Shown: positions 23,859 to 32,581, counted from the stretch's first letter. The stretch is DNA of 64,000 nucleotides from Nonomuraea thailandensis (GCF_024172165.1 NZ_JAMZEB010000002.1:1178001-1242000), one strand, 5' to 3'. The notes: a model not told the origin generated them from the sequence alone. A program made the numbers and translations.

Positions 23859-24203
23859 TCACGGCGCGGGCTCGTAGCGGTCCTGCGCGGCCATGACCTC
23901 GTCCGCGTGGTGGAACGCCCACTCGCCGAACGCCTCGATCGGGCCCAGCAGCGAGCGGCCCAGGTCGGTCAGCTCGTACTCGACCCTGGGCGGCGCCTCG
24001 GCATAGGCGCGACGCGCGACCAGGCCGTTGAACTCCAGGCGGCGCAGTGTCTCGGTCAGCACCTTGACGCTGATGCCGCCGATCTCCTCGCGCAGCCGTC
24101 CCGGGCGGCGCGGGCCGTGGCGCAGCGACCAGACGACGACCGCGTTCCAGGTGTTGGTCATCAGGTCGAAGGCGAGTCTGGCCTGGCAGTCGGCGAGGAA
24201 CAA
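23859..24203 (-). CDS. HxlR-family transcriptional regulator
   Basis: This 114-residue winged-HTH regulator begins with the family Cys (DCQARLAFDLMTNTWNAVVV) and continues with the recognition region LREEIGGISVKVLTETLRRL and wing VEYELTDLGRSLL. HxlR proteins often sense aldehydes, quinones or oxidants through the N-terminal Cys. It is divergent from the F420-reductase-like gene, with a perfect palindrome between them. The TTG at 24203 is preceded by GGAGG. Confidence 0.9.
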   Translation of the reverse strand: MFLADCQARLAFDLMTNTWNAVVVWSLRHGPRRPGRLREEIGGISVKVLTETLRRLEFNGLVARRAYAEAPPRVEYELTDLGRSLLGPIEAFGEWAFHHADEVMAAQDRYEPAP

Positions 24204-24239
24204 CGGGGGCCTCCGTTAGGCACCGGATGGTGTGTGTCG

Positions 24240-24254
24240 GGACTCCTAGAGTCC
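24240..24254. promoter_or_regulatory. palindrome, candidate HxlR operator
   Basis: GGACTC-CTA-GAGTCC is a perfect inverted repeat centred between the divergent HxlR gene (start 24203) and reductase gene (start 24294), 36-40 bp from each start. Confidence 0.5.
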
Positions 24255-24293
24255 ACGTGTTCCAGTAAAGCCCTTTCACGACGGAGGACGGAC

Positions 24294-24941
24294 ATGAGGA
24301 TCGGGATTCTGGGCGCGGGCGGCATGGCGGACGCGCTGGGCACGCAGTGGGCGCGGGCGGGCCACGAGGTGATGGTGAGCGGGCGGGACCCCGGGCGGAG
24401 CGCGGCGCAGGCGGCCCGGATGACCGCCGGGGCGGGCGCGGAGGTGCGGGCCGGGAGTTTCGCGGAGGCTGCCGGGTCCGGGGAGGTCGTGGTCGTCGCG
24501 GTCAGGGAGGAGGGCCTGCTCGACACGCTCCAGGCGGCCGGGGCGGCGCTGCGCGGCAAGGCGCTCATCGACGTGACCAACGCCAACCCCATGGAGTACG
24601 ACCTCACGCGCTCCCACGCCCGGCTGATCGGCGACGTCACCGGAGGGCACGTGGTGAAGGCGTTCAACCTGTGCCACGTGGACGTGTGGCGGATGACGCC
24701 GCCGGTCTTCGACGGCAGGCCGCTGGCGGTGCCGCTGTGCGGTGACGACCCCGGCGCGCTGGCGGCGGCCCGCACGCTCGTCGCCGGCCTGGGCTGCACG
24801 CCGGTGGACGGCGGCGGCCTGGGACGGGCGGCGCTGCTGGAGGCGACGGCGGCGTTCATGATCGGGCTGTGGTTCGGCGGCGCCGACGCCCAGGCCGTCC
24901 TCCCGCCTCTCGCCTCCTCGGGCACCCACGAACCGGCCTGA
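24294..24941 (+). CDS. NADPH:F420 reductase-like NAD(P)-binding protein
   Basis: This 215-residue protein has a Rossmann start IGILGAGGMADALGTQWARA and VSGRDPGR for NADP phosphate binding, then DVTNANPMEYD and VVKAFNL, features of the F420-dependent NADP oxidoreductase family. Members transfer hydride between NADPH and F420 or act as generic NAD(P)-binding oxidoreductases in the cytoplasm. ACGGAGGAC precedes the ATG. It is probably controlled by the divergent HxlR protein. Confidence 0.85.
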   Translation: MRIGILGAGGMADALGTQWARAGHEVMVSGRDPGRSAAQAARMTAGAGAEVRAGSFAEAAGSGEVVVVAVREEGLLDTLQAAGAALRGKALIDVTNANPMEYDLTRSHARLIGDVTGGHVVKAFNLCHVDVWRMTPPVFDGRPLAVPLCGDDPGALAAARTLVAGLGCTPVDGGGLGRAALLEATAAFMIGLWFGGADAQAVLPPLASSGTHEPA

Positions 24942-25045
24942 CCGGGGCACGGCCTGACCGGCGGGACGGCGAGGACCTGGACGGGGCCGCGCCGGGTGGG
25001 CCGTGCCTGGTGGGGCGCGCCGGGTGACGTGACGGAGGCGGGTGG

Positions 25046-25705
25046 TCAGGACGGGTGGCGGGCCAGGTGGTCGGCGCGGCGGACGGGCTCGGGGAGGCGG
25101 TAGCGCGGGGTCAGGCGCAGGACCTGGTCCGTGGCGACGTCCAGGGTGATGCGGTGGCCCTGCGAGACGTACACGGGCTTGATCTCCCGCTGCGTGCGCA
25201 GCGCGCGGCCGACCGTTGCGCCGTCGTGGACGATCGGCGTCCAAGCCCCCCGCCCGGGCCCGGGCGGCTCGTGCGTGCCGACGAACGGCGTCTTGCCCAC
25301 ACCCAGCGCGGGCAGCCCGGTCAGCACGCCCAGGTGGCAGGCCAGGCCGAAGCCGCGCGGGTGCGCCAGGCCGTACCCGTCGCAGACCAGCAGGTCGGGC
25401 GTCACCGTGAGCCGTTCGAGCGCCGACACCAGCGCCGGCAGCTCGCGGAAGGCGAACAGGCCCGGCACGTACGGGAAGGCCGCCTCCCCGTGCGCCACCA
25501 CCTCCTCCACCGCCTCCAGCGTGCCGGCGTCGAGCACCACCACCGCGGCCGTCAGCTCGTCGTCCCCGTGATAGTGCACGTCCAGCCCGGCCACCAGCGC
25601 GAACGTGTCCGGCCCTGTCAGCTCGACCTGCCCGCGCAGCCGGTCCTGGACGGACTCCGCCTCGGCGACGGTGGAGGGCCACGGGTGAAGCTGCTTCACA
25701 TGCAC
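25046..25705 (-). CDS. nfi: endonuclease V
   Basis: This 219-residue DNA repair nuclease cuts next to deaminated bases, chiefly deoxyinosine. Visible motifs are VAGLDVHY (catalytic Asp), FPYVPGLFAFRELPA (wedge region and catalytic Glu), and LLVCDGYGLAHPRGFGLACH followed by LPALGVGKT. The length is normal for the family. GTG 25705 was chosen because it lies 7 nt after TACCTT on the minus strand; an in-frame GTG two codons later is possible. It is divergent from the kynurenine-formamidase-like gene with only 18 bp between starts. Confidence 0.92.
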   Translation of the reverse strand: MHVKQLHPWPSTVAEAESVQDRLRGQVELTGPDTFALVAGLDVHYHGDDELTAAVVVLDAGTLEAVEEVVAHGEAAFPYVPGLFAFRELPALVSALERLTVTPDLLVCDGYGLAHPRGFGLACHLGVLTGLPALGVGKTPFVGTHEPPGPGRGAWTPIVHDGATVGRALRTQREIKPVYVSQGHRITLDVATDQVLRLTPRYRLPEPVRRADHLARHPS

Positions 25706-25711
25706 CTGGCC

Positions 25712-25718
25712 TAAGGTA
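25712..25718. promoter_or_regulatory. overlapping divergent -10 elements (second case)
   Basis: TAAGGT (25712-25717, plus) and TACCTT (25718-25713, minus) overlap by five positions. They end 6 nt before the ATG at 25724 and 7 nt before the GTG at 25705. Neither gene has a Shine-Dalgarno, so both are probably leaderless. Confidence 0.6.
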
Positions 25719-25723
25719 TCCCC

Positions 25724-27028
25724 ATGTGTGATGTCCTGGTGATCGTCGGTCCTGGGGTGGTGGCGGACGCCGGGCTGCTCGGCGAGATCGCCCGCCGCGA
25801 GTTCGCCGTGCTGGGGGTGCGGGGAAGGCTCGTCCACGCGCGGGACACCGCTCACGTGAGGTCCCTGATGCGCGAGGAGGCCGTGGTCGTCGTCGTGCCC
25901 GCGCCGGGCAGCGAGGCCACGACCCTGATCAGGCAGCCGCCCGGGGCCGGGGTGGTGGTGCCGGTGGACCTCGACCGGGTCGAGGGCGCCCGGCACATCC
26001 ACGGTCGCGGGATCGCCGGGCTGGCGTGGGGGATCCGGCACGCCGTCCATCGGGCCCGCCACCCGGACGTGCGGCGGATCGCCTACGGGCCGTCCCCGGA
26101 GCAGTGGGGTGACCTGTACCTCCCGCAGAGCGAGGACAGGGTGCCGGTCGTGGCGCTGATCCACGGCGGGTACTGGCGGTCGATCTGGGCGGCCGACCTC
26201 ATGGAGGCGCTCTGCGCGGACCTGGCGGGGCGTGGGTTCGCGGTCTGGAACCTGGAGTACCGCCGCCCGGACCTGCACGGCTGGGCCGCCACCACGCACG
26301 ACATCGCCACCGGCCTGGCCGCCCTCGAAGAAATCGGCCCCGCCACGGCGTCGGGACCGGTCATCGCCGCCGGTCAGGGCGATGGCCCCGCCGCCGCGCG
26401 GGAATCGGCGGTAGCGGCCGGTCAGGGCGGCGGTTCCGGCACAGCGCCGGGAGCGGCCGGTCAGGGCGGCGGTTCCGGCACAGCGCCGGGAGCGGCCGGT
26501 CAGGTCACCCGGCGGCAGCCGGCGCTCGACCTGGACCGGATCGCCGTGGCCGGGCACTCGGCGGGCGCCCAGCTCGCGCTGCGTGCCGTGGCCGACGGGG
26601 CACGCGTGGCCCTGGCGGTCTCGCTGGCGGGCGTGCTGGACCTGGCCGAGGCCGACCGCCGCTGGCTCAGCCACGGCGCGGTCGCCTCCGCCCTGGGTCA
26701 CGGCGACGCCCCCGGTCACGGCGACGCCACCGGAGACGGCGGCGTCCCGGGCGGCGGCCGTGCCCCCGGCGACGCCCTGTCAGGAAGCGGGCTGCGCGCC
26801 TCCTCCCCCCTGCTCCGCCTCCCCCTGGGCGTCCCCCAGCTCGTCGTCCAGGGCGGGGGTGACGACGTGAACCTGGTCGACTTCTCCCGCCGCTACACCG
26901 CGGCCGCCCGCCGGGCGGGCGACGAGGTGACGTACCTGGAGCTGCCCGGCGACCACCAGGACGTCATCACCCCCGGCACCCCGATCTGGCAGGCCACGGC
27001 CCAGGCCATCACCGCCGCCCTCACCTAG
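25724..27028 (+). CDS. two-domain protein: AroQ-like N-terminus plus kynurenine-formamidase-like hydrolase
   Basis: This 434-residue protein. Residues 1-115 read VLVIVGPG ... VVVVVPAPGSEATTLIR ... IAGLAWGIRHAV, a pattern like a degenerate type II dehydroquinase fold (my reading, not proven). From about 125 there is an alpha/beta hydrolase with oxyanion motif HGGYW (147), nucleophile GHSAGAQ (Ser279), an acid near GGDDVNL and catalytic His in DHQDV, as in kynurenine formamidases. The next gene is kynurenine 3-monooxygenase, so hydrolysis of N-formylkynurenine is the best guess. The linker between strands carries tandem Gly/Ala/Gln repeats. Confidence 0.75.
   Translation: MCDVLVIVGPGVVADAGLLGEIARREFAVLGVRGRLVHARDTAHVRSLMREEAVVVVVPAPGSEATTLIRQPPGAGVVVPVDLDRVEGARHIHGRGIAGLAWGIRHAVHRARHPDVRRIAYGPSPEQWGDLYLPQSEDRVPVVALIHGGYWRSIWAADLMEALCADLAGRGFAVWNLEYRRPDLHGWAATTHDIATGLAALEEIGPATASGPVIAAGQGDGPAAARESAVAAGQGGGSGTAPGAAGQGGGSGTAPGAAGQVTRRQPALDLDRIAVAGHSAGAQLALRAVADGARVALAVSLAGVLDLAEADRRWLSHGAVASALGHGDAPGHGDATGDGGVPGGGRAPGDALSGSGLRASSPLLRLPLGVPQLVVQGGGDDVNLVDFSRRYTAAARRAGDEVTYLELPGDHQDVITPGTPIWQATAQAITAALT
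26413..26503 (+). repeat. 39-bp in-frame tandem repeat in hydrolase gene
   Basis: Two identical 39-bp units (26413-26451, 26452-26490) and part of a third encode repeats of AAGQGGGSGTAPG. The insertion sits in a surface loop before the nucleophile strand. A similar G-H-G-D-A repeat lies near 26690-26760. Confidence 0.85.
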
Positions 27029-27060
27029 ACAACCCCCGTCCCCCGCCGTACGAAGGAGAG

Positions 27061-28374
27061 ATGGAGGTCACGATCGTCGGCGCCGGGCTGGTCGGCTGCC
27101 TGCTCGCCTGCTACCTGGCCCGCCGCGGCCACCACGTCACCCTGTACGAACGCCGCCCCGACCCCCGCGAGCGCGGCCCCGACCGCGGCAGGTCGATCAA
27201 CCTGGCCATCTCGCAGCGCGGCATCGACGCCCTGCGCCGCCTCGGCCTCGACGGCAAGGTCCTGCACGCGGCGCTGCCCATGGCCGGCCGGATGATGCAC
27301 GCCCCCGACGGCGCCCTGACCTTCCAGCCGTACAGCGCCGACCGGTCGCAGGCGATCAACTCGATCGGCCGCGCCGACCTCAACAGGGAGCTCCTGGAGG
27401 CGGCGAGCGCGCAGCCGGGCGTGGAGGTGCGGTTCGGGTGCCGGCTGACCGGGCTGGACGAGCGTACGGGGCGGTTGCGGTTCGAGTCGGGGGAGGAGGC
27501 CGCGGCCGGGGTGGTGATCGGCGCGGACGGCGCGCACAGCGCGGTGCGGGCCAGGCTGCAGCAGCTCCCCGGCGTGAGCTTCAGCCAGGAGTACCTGGAC
27601 TACGGTTACAAGGAGCTGTCGATCCCGGCCGGGAACGGCGAGTTCGTGATGGATCCCGGCGCGCTGCACATCTGGCCGCGCGGACGCTCCATGATGATCG
27701 CCCTGCCGAACCCTGACCGCTCGTTCACCTGCACCCTGTTCTGGCCGCACGACACGCTCGCCGCCCTCGACACGCCGCAGCGGATCAGGGCGTACTTCGC
27801 CGAGCACTATCCCGACGCGTTCGGGCTGATGCCCGACCTGGTCGCCGACTACCGCGGGAACCCGGTCGGCCACCTGGTCACCATGCGCTGCTCGCCGTGG
27901 CACGTCCGCGCCGGGGACGCCGTGGTCGGGCTGGTCGGCGACGCCGCGCACGCCATCGTGCCCTTCTACGGGCAGGGCGCCAACTGCGGCTTCGAGGACT
28001 GCGTGGAGCTCGACCGCTGCCTGGACGAGGCGGGCGACGACTTCCCGAGGGCGCTGGAGCTGTTCGAGCGGCGCAAGGCCGACACCGACGTGATCGCCAG
28101 GCTGGCGCTGGACAACTTCGTGGAGATGCGCGACAAGGTCGGCTCCCGGTTGTTCCTGGCGGGCAAGCGGGTGGAGCACGCGCTGGAGCGGGCGCTGCCG
28201 GGCTACGTCTCGCGCTACGAGCTGGTGTCGTTCTCGACGACCCCGTACTCCCGGGTGGAGCGGCGGGTCGCCTGGCAGCGGCGGATCGTGGGGGCGGCGG
28301 GTGCGGCGCTCGTGGCGCTCGTGTTCGCGGCGCGTCGCGGCCGGGGTCTGGTGCGCGGGCCGGAGGGCGACTGA
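27061..28374 (+). CDS. kmo: kynurenine 3-monooxygenase
   Basis: This 437-residue FAD monooxygenase hydroxylates L-kynurenine to 3-hydroxykynurenine with NADPH and O2. It shows the FAD fingerprint [40 protein letters not shown] and the second FAD motif [22 protein letters not shown], all as in KMO. A C-terminal hydrophobic helix ([14 protein letters not shown]) could anchor it to the membrane, as the C-terminus of eukaryotic KMO does. It follows the formamidase-like gene by 32 nt with GAAGGAGAG upstream. Tryptophan dioxygenase and kynureninase are not in the window. Confidence 0.9.
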   Translation: MEVTIVGAGLVGCLLACYLARRGHHVTLYERRPDPRERGPDRGRSINLAISQRGIDALRRLGLDGKVLHAALPMAGRMMHAPDGALTFQPYSADRSQAINSIGRADLNRELLEAASAQPGVEVRFGCRLTGLDERTGRLRFESGEEAAAGVVIGADGAHSAVRARLQQLPGVSFSQEYLDYGYKELSIPAGNGEFVMDPGALHIWPRGRSMMIALPNPDRSFTCTLFWPHDTLAALDTPQRIRAYFAEHYPDAFGLMPDLVADYRGNPVGHLVTMRCSPWHVRAGDAVVGLVGDAAHAIVPFYGQGANCGFEDCVELDRCLDEAGDDFPRALELFERRKADTDVIARLALDNFVEMRDKVGSRLFLAGKRVEHALERALPGYVSRYELVSFSTTPYSRVERRVAWQRRIVGAAGAALVALVFAARRGRGLVRGPEGD

Positions 28375-28384
28375 CACTGTGGGC

Positions 28385-29998
28385 ATGCTGTCGTACTCCA
28401 GCGCCACCGCCGACACCCCGCTCCTCGGCGAGACCATCGGCGCGAACCTCGAACGCACCGTGGCCCGCTTCGGCGACCGGGAAGCCCTCGTGGACGTTCC
28501 CGCGGGCCGCAGGTGGACCTACACGCAGCTCAACGCCGACGTCGACGACCTGGCGAGATCCCTGCTGGCCAGGGGCGTCGCGAAGGGCGACAGGGTGGGC
28601 ATCTGGGCGCCCAACAGGGCCGAGTGGGTGATCGTCCAGTACGCCACCGCCAAGATCGGCGCGATCCTGGTCAACGTCAACCCGGCCTACCGCACCCACG
28701 AGCTGAGGTACGTGGTGGAGCAGTCGGGCATGCGCCTGCTGATCAGCGCCCTGGCGCACAAGGGCAGCGACTACCGGGCCATGGTCGAGGAGATCGGGTT
28801 CACGGACGTCGTCCACCTGGACGACCCGAGCTGGGACACCCTGACCGCCGCCAAGGCGGATCCGGCGGAGCTGGCGGCCCGCGCGGCGGAGCTGTCGTCC
28901 GACGACCCGATCAACATCCAGTACACCTCCGGCACCACCGGCTTCCCCAAGGGCGCGACGCTGTCGCACCACAACATCCTCAACAACGGCTTCTTCGTCG
29001 GCGAGCTGATCCACTACACCGAGAAGGACCGGGTGTGCCTGCCGGTGCCCTTCTACCACTGCTTCGGCATGGTCATGGGCAACCTGGGCGCGACCTCCCA
29101 CGGCTCCTGCATCGTCATCCCGTCGCCGGGCTTCGACCCCGAGGCCACGCTGCGGGCGGTGGAGGAGGAGCGGTGCACGTCCCTGTACGGGGTGCCGACG
29201 ATGTTCATCGCCGAGCTCGCGCTCGCCGCGAAGTTCGACCTGTCGTCGCTGCGCACGGGCATCATGGCCGGCTCGCCCTGCCCGGTGGAGGTGATGAAGA
29301 GGGTCGTCGGCGAGATGAACATGCGCGAGGTCGCCATCTGCTACGGCATGACCGAGACCTCACCCGTGTCCACGATGACCAGGTCCGACGACGACCTGGC
29401 CCGCAGGACCGAGACGGTCGGCCGGGTGATGCCGCACGTCGAGGTGAAGATCGTGCACCCGGAGACCCGGCTCACCGTGCCCAGGGGCGAGCCGGGCGAG
29501 CTGTGCACGCGCGGGTACTCGGTCATGCTCGGCTACTGGGACGAGCCGGAGAAGACGGCAGAGGCCGTGGACGCGGCCCGGTGGATGCGCACCGGGGACC
29601 TGGCCACCATGGACGACGACGGCTACGTGAACGTGGTCGGCCGGATCAAGGACATGATCATCAGGGGCGGCGAGAACGTCTATCCGCGCGAGATCGAGGA
29701 GTTCCTTTACGGGCATCCCGACATCGCCGACGTCCAGGTCATCGGGGTGCCCGACGAGCGGTACGGCGAGGAGGTCATGGCCTGGGTGATCATGCGTCCG
29801 GGCACGGAGCCGCTGACGGCCGAGCGGGTCAGGGAGTACTGCGCCGGCCGGCTGGCGCACTTCAAGATCCCCCGGTACGTGCGCGTGGTGACGGAGTTCC
29901 CGCTCACGGTGACCGGGAAGATCAGGAAGGTGGAGATGCGGGCGCGGTCGGTCGAGCTGCTCGGGCTCCAGGGCGCGGACGCCGTACGGAACGCCTGA
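28385..29998 (+). CDS. AMP-binding acyl-CoA ligase (FadD-like)
   Basis: This 537-residue acyl/aryl-CoA synthetase activates a carboxylic acid with ATP and CoA. The P-loop-like [11 protein letters not shown] lies at about 180, YGMTETSP is the adenine motif, [12 protein letters not shown] and [13 protein letters not shown] follow, with the catalytic Lys near the end in [11 protein letters not shown]. It most resembles medium/long-chain fatty-acyl-CoA ligases. It starts 10 nt after kmo without a clear Shine-Dalgarno, so it may be co-transcribed; a link with kynurenine chemistry is not evident. Confidence 0.88.
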   Translation: MLSYSSATADTPLLGETIGANLERTVARFGDREALVDVPAGRRWTYTQLNADVDDLARSLLARGVAKGDRVGIWAPNRAEWVIVQYATAKIGAILVNVNPAYRTHELRYVVEQSGMRLLISALAHKGSDYRAMVEEIGFTDVVHLDDPSWDTLTAAKADPAELAARAAELSSDDPINIQYTSGTTGFPKGATLSHHNILNNGFFVGELIHYTEKDRVCLPVPFYHCFGMVMGNLGATSHGSCIVIPSPGFDPEATLRAVEEERCTSLYGVPTMFIAELALAAKFDLSSLRTGIMAGSPCPVEVMKRVVGEMNMREVAICYGMTETSPVSTMTRSDDDLARRTETVGRVMPHVEVKIVHPETRLTVPRGEPGELCTRGYSVMLGYWDEPEKTAEAVDAARWMRTGDLATMDDDGYVNVVGRIKDMIIRGGENVYPREIEEFLYGHPDIADVQVIGVPDERYGEEVMAWVIMRPGTEPLTAERVREYCAGRLAHFKIPRYVRVVTEFPLTVTGKIRKVEMRARSVELLGLQGADAVRNA

Positions 29999-30024
29999 CG
30001 GCCGAACGAGGCGGGTGCGCCCGC

Positions 30025-30738
30025 TCAGACCGCGGCGGCTTCCCGCGCGGCGGCGAAGGCGGCGACGAGCGCGGCGAAGCGGCCGGTCACCGTGCGCCAG
30101 ACCGGCGTGGAGACCGGCTCGTCCGCCACCGCCCGCGCGTACACCTCGTCGGGGTCGAACCCCTCCGCCCGCCACTCCCGGATGCGCGCGGGCAGCACCT
30201 CCGGATGGAACTGCACGCCCCACGCCCGCTCGCCCACCCGGAACGCCTGGTACGGGCAGCTCCCGGTCTCGGCCAGGTGCACGGCCGCGGCGGGCAGGCG
30301 GGTGACGGCGTCCTTGTGGTGCTCGATCGCGGGCACCACCGGCGGCAGGCCGTGGAAGAGCGGGTCGGCGGCGGCCTCGGGCCTGATCGTGACCGGCAGG
30401 CTGCCGTTCTCCGGCGCGCCCGCGTCACCCAGCACCTCACCGCCGGCCACCTGCGCGAGCATCTGCCCGCCGAGGCAGATGCCGAGCACCGGCACCCCGC
30501 CGGCCAGCGCCTGCCCCATCAGCCGCCGCGCGTCGCGCAGCCACGGGGCCCGCTCGTCGTCGCCGGGCAGGTAACCGCCGCCGAGCATGATCATGGCGTC
30601 GTGGCCGAGGCGGCCGGGCAGCGGCGCGCCCGCGTGGGCGGGCACGACGTCGAGCGTGAGGCCGCCCTCCTCCAGCCAGCCTGCCATCCGGCTGAGGCCG
30701 CCGCTCGTGCTGTTCTGGACGACGAGGACGTCAGCCAT
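30025..30738 (-). CDS. class I glutamine amidotransferase-like protein
   Basis: This 237-residue protein has a type 1 GATase core with nucleophile Cys in LGICLGGQMLA and the His/Glu dyad in WGVQFHPEVLP. Stand-alone proteins of this sort resemble GMP synthase amidotransferase subunits or gamma-glutamyl hydrolases, and several are annotated only as type 1 amidotransferase. It is probably translated with the upstream DUF5655 gene, whose end overlaps its start by 8 nt. The partner synthetase and substrate are unknown. Confidence 0.85.
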   Translation of the reverse strand: MADVLVVQNSTSGGLSRMAGWLEEGGLTLDVVPAHAGAPLPGRLGHDAMIMLGGGYLPGDDERAPWLRDARRLMGQALAGGVPVLGICLGGQMLAQVAGGEVLGDAGAPENGSLPVTIRPEAAADPLFHGLPPVVPAIEHHKDAVTRLPAAAVHLAETGSCPYQAFRVGERAWGVQFHPEVLPARIREWRAEGFDPDEVYARAVADEPVSTPVWRTVTGRFAALVAAFAAAREAAAV

Positions 30739-31129
30739 CGTAGGCCTCCTCCATGAGATCGAGCAGGTGTTCGTCCACGTCCTCGACGCGGGTGAGCTTG
30801 AAGAAGTGCCAGACGTGACCGTCCGGCATGGGCAGCGCCCTGGAGACCAGCGCGTGCTCGGCCCGCCGGGGGAGCAGCAGCGCCAGCGACAGGCTGCGGG
30901 CCTTCGGGCGGATCTCGGCGAACTTGCGCTCGCTCTTGAGGAACACCCCGACCCGCACCGCGTCCTCGTGGACGGGGCCGAGCCCGCCGACCAGCCGGTC
31001 GTAGATCTCCCGGTAGACCGGCGGGTGCGGCGCGAACGTCTCCTCCACCGTGCAGCCCGGCACGCACACGTGCGACTGCAGGGTGCGGGCGAACTCCCGG
31101 TCGCACTCGGGGCAGACCCAGCGGGTCAC
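30731..31129 (-). CDS. zinc-finger plus DUF5655 protein
   Basis: This 132-residue protein starts with a small metal site WVCPECDREF ... SHVC (Cys-x2-Cys and His-x-Cys) and then has a compact domain (VYREIYDRLVGGLGPVHEDA, VGVFLKSERKFAEIRPKARS) typical of DUF5655, which is seen beside nucleic-acid-related proteins. Function is unknown. The GTG start lies 26 nt downstream of the folD stop on the same strand and the 3' end overlaps the amidotransferase gene, so the two are likely coupled. Confidence 0.72.
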   Translation of the reverse strand: MTRWVCPECDREFARTLQSHVCVPGCTVEETFAPHPPVYREIYDRLVGGLGPVHEDAVRVGVFLKSERKFAEIRPKARSLSLALLLPRRAEHALVSRALPMPDGHVWHFFKLTRVEDVDEHLLDLMEEAYDG

Positions 31130-31154
31130 GCGATCACCGGCCGGCCAGGGCGGG

Positions 31155-31982
31155 TCACGGCAGGTTCGCCGCCCTGGCGGTGTGGCGGAGCAGCAGGGCG
31201 GTGGTGACCGGGCCGACGCCGCCCGGCACCGGGGTGAGCGCCCCCGCCACCTGCGAGACCGTCTCGAAGTCGACGTCGCCGGTCAGCCCGCCGTCGTCGG
31301 TCGGGTTGGTGCCGACGTCGATCACCACCGCGCCCGCCGCCACGTGCCCGGCCCCGATCAGCCCGGCCCGCCCGGCCGCCGCGACCAGCACCTCGGCCTG
31401 CGAGGTGACGGCCGCCAGGTCGCGGGTGCGCGAGTGGCAGACGGTGACCGTGGCGTGCCGGTCGAGCAGCAGGTGCGCCAGCGGCTTGCCCACCACCGTC
31501 GAGCGGCCGACCACCACGGCCCGCCGCCCCGCCAGCTCCACCTCGTAGTGGTCGAGCAGCGCCAGCACGGCCGCCGCCGTGGCGGGCGGGAACGCGGGCA
31601 GCCCCGCCGCCAGCCGGCCGAGCGAGAGCGGGTTGGCGCCGTCGACGTCCTTGCGCGGATCGATGGCCGCGGCCAGCTCCTGCGCCGAGGCGCCGGGAGG
31701 CAGCGGGGTCTGCAGCATGAGGCCGTGGACCTGGGAGTCGGCCGACAGCCTGGCCAGCGTCTCGCCGATCTGGCCGGGAGCGGCCCCGGGGCCCAGGTCG
31801 ACCACGTCGCAGGCGACGCCGACCCCGGCCGCGGCCTTGGCGATCGAGCGGACGTACCACAGGCTCGCCTCGTCGGCGGTGGCCACGACCACGGCCAGCC
31901 GGGGCTGCGCGCCCGCAGCGGCCTCGGCCTGCGTCTGGGCCCTGATCGCGGCGGCCAGGTCCTTGCCGGTCAGCGTCTTCAA
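31155..31982 (-). CDS. folD: methylenetetrahydrofolate dehydrogenase/cyclohydrolase
   Basis: This 275-residue bifunctional enzyme interconverts methylene-, methenyl- and formyl-tetrahydrofolate. The catalytic Lys lies in WYVRSIAK, the folate-site Gln in LMLQTPLPPG, and PRKDVDGANPLSLGRL plus VVVGRSTVVGKPLAHLLL form the NADP site. The usual N-terminal stretch is slightly short. The start is the TTG at 31982, which overlaps the cyclodeaminase stop (TTGA) and is preceded by GAGGAG. The pairing with a cyclodeaminase-like gene concentrates one-carbon folate chemistry here. Confidence 0.92.
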   Translation of the reverse strand: MKTLTGKDLAAAIRAQTQAEAAAGAQPRLAVVVATADEASLWYVRSIAKAAAGVGVACDVVDLGPGAAPGQIGETLARLSADSQVHGLMLQTPLPPGASAQELAAAIDPRKDVDGANPLSLGRLAAGLPAFPPATAAAVLALLDHYEVELAGRRAVVVGRSTVVGKPLAHLLLDRHATVTVCHSRTRDLAAVTSQAEVLVAAAGRAGLIGAGHVAAGAVVIDVGTNPTDDGGLTGDVDFETVSQVAGALTPVPGGVGPVTTALLLRHTARAANLP

Positions 31983-32581
31983 GAGATCTCCTCGCGTACC
32001 TCGGCGGTCACCCAGTCTGCCTTGGCGACGGCCGCCTCCACGCCGGAGACGCGGATGTTCAGCTCCTCGCGTACCCGCTCGTCCTTGATGCCGCGCAGGT
32101 TGATCTCGACGTTCACCCTGGCCGTGGTGAGTGCGGCGCGGGCGGCCTCGGCGGCGGCGGCCACGTCGGTGACGACGTTGCGGTTGCCGATCGGCAGCAG
32201 CAGCTCGCACAGCTCGACCACGCGCGCGGCGGCCTCGATCACCCGGGCGGGCGGCTCGGCCGCGCCCTTCAGTGCCCTGGCGATGGCGGCGCTGCGCTCC
32301 TCGCCCTTGGGCAGCCGGTAGGCGTCGGTGACCGCGGTGAAGGCCGCCGCGTCCTCCTCGGCCAGCCGCAGCGACCGCGCCCGCAGGGTGTCGGTCTCGG
32401 CGATCACGGCGACGACGGTCTCGGCGTGACCGGCGTACTTCTCACCGGTGGTGTAGCGGGCCACCATGCCGAGCAGCGCGGCGGCCTGCGCCGCGTGCAG
32501 GGCCGCCGTGGCTCCGCCCCCGGGCGCGGGCACCCGGTCGGCGAGCTGGTCGAGGAAGTCGACGATCTTCAAGTCGCGCAT
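31979..32581 (-). CDS. methenyltetrahydrofolate cyclohydrolase / FTCD-type cyclodeaminase
   Basis: This 200-residue all-helical protein is homologous to the C-terminal cyclodeaminase domain of formiminotransferase-cyclodeaminase. Key features are VPAPGGGATAALHAAQAAALLGMV, DAAAFTAVTDAYRLPK and LPIGNRNVVTDVAAAAE. In bacteria such stand-alone proteins act as cyclodeaminase or methenyl-THF cyclohydrolase. It is coupled by 4-nt overlap to folD, itself a cyclohydrolase, so one activity may be redundant or substrate-specific. Confidence 0.87.
   Translation of the reverse strand: MRDLKIVDFLDQLADRVPAPGGGATAALHAAQAAALLGMVARYTTGEKYAGHAETVVAVIAETDTLRARSLRLAEEDAAAFTAVTDAYRLPKGEERSAAIARALKGAAEPPARVIEAAARVVELCELLLPIGNRNVVTDVAAAAEAARAALTTARVNVEINLRGIKDERVREELNIRVSGVEAAVAKADWVTAEVREEIS

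Noticed and set aside
27061..29998. Start of a nonribosomal peptide or aromatic antibiotic cluster (kmo plus AMP ligase)
   Set aside because: No carrier protein, condensation or ketosynthase domain is present. The ligase is of the acyl-CoA type.
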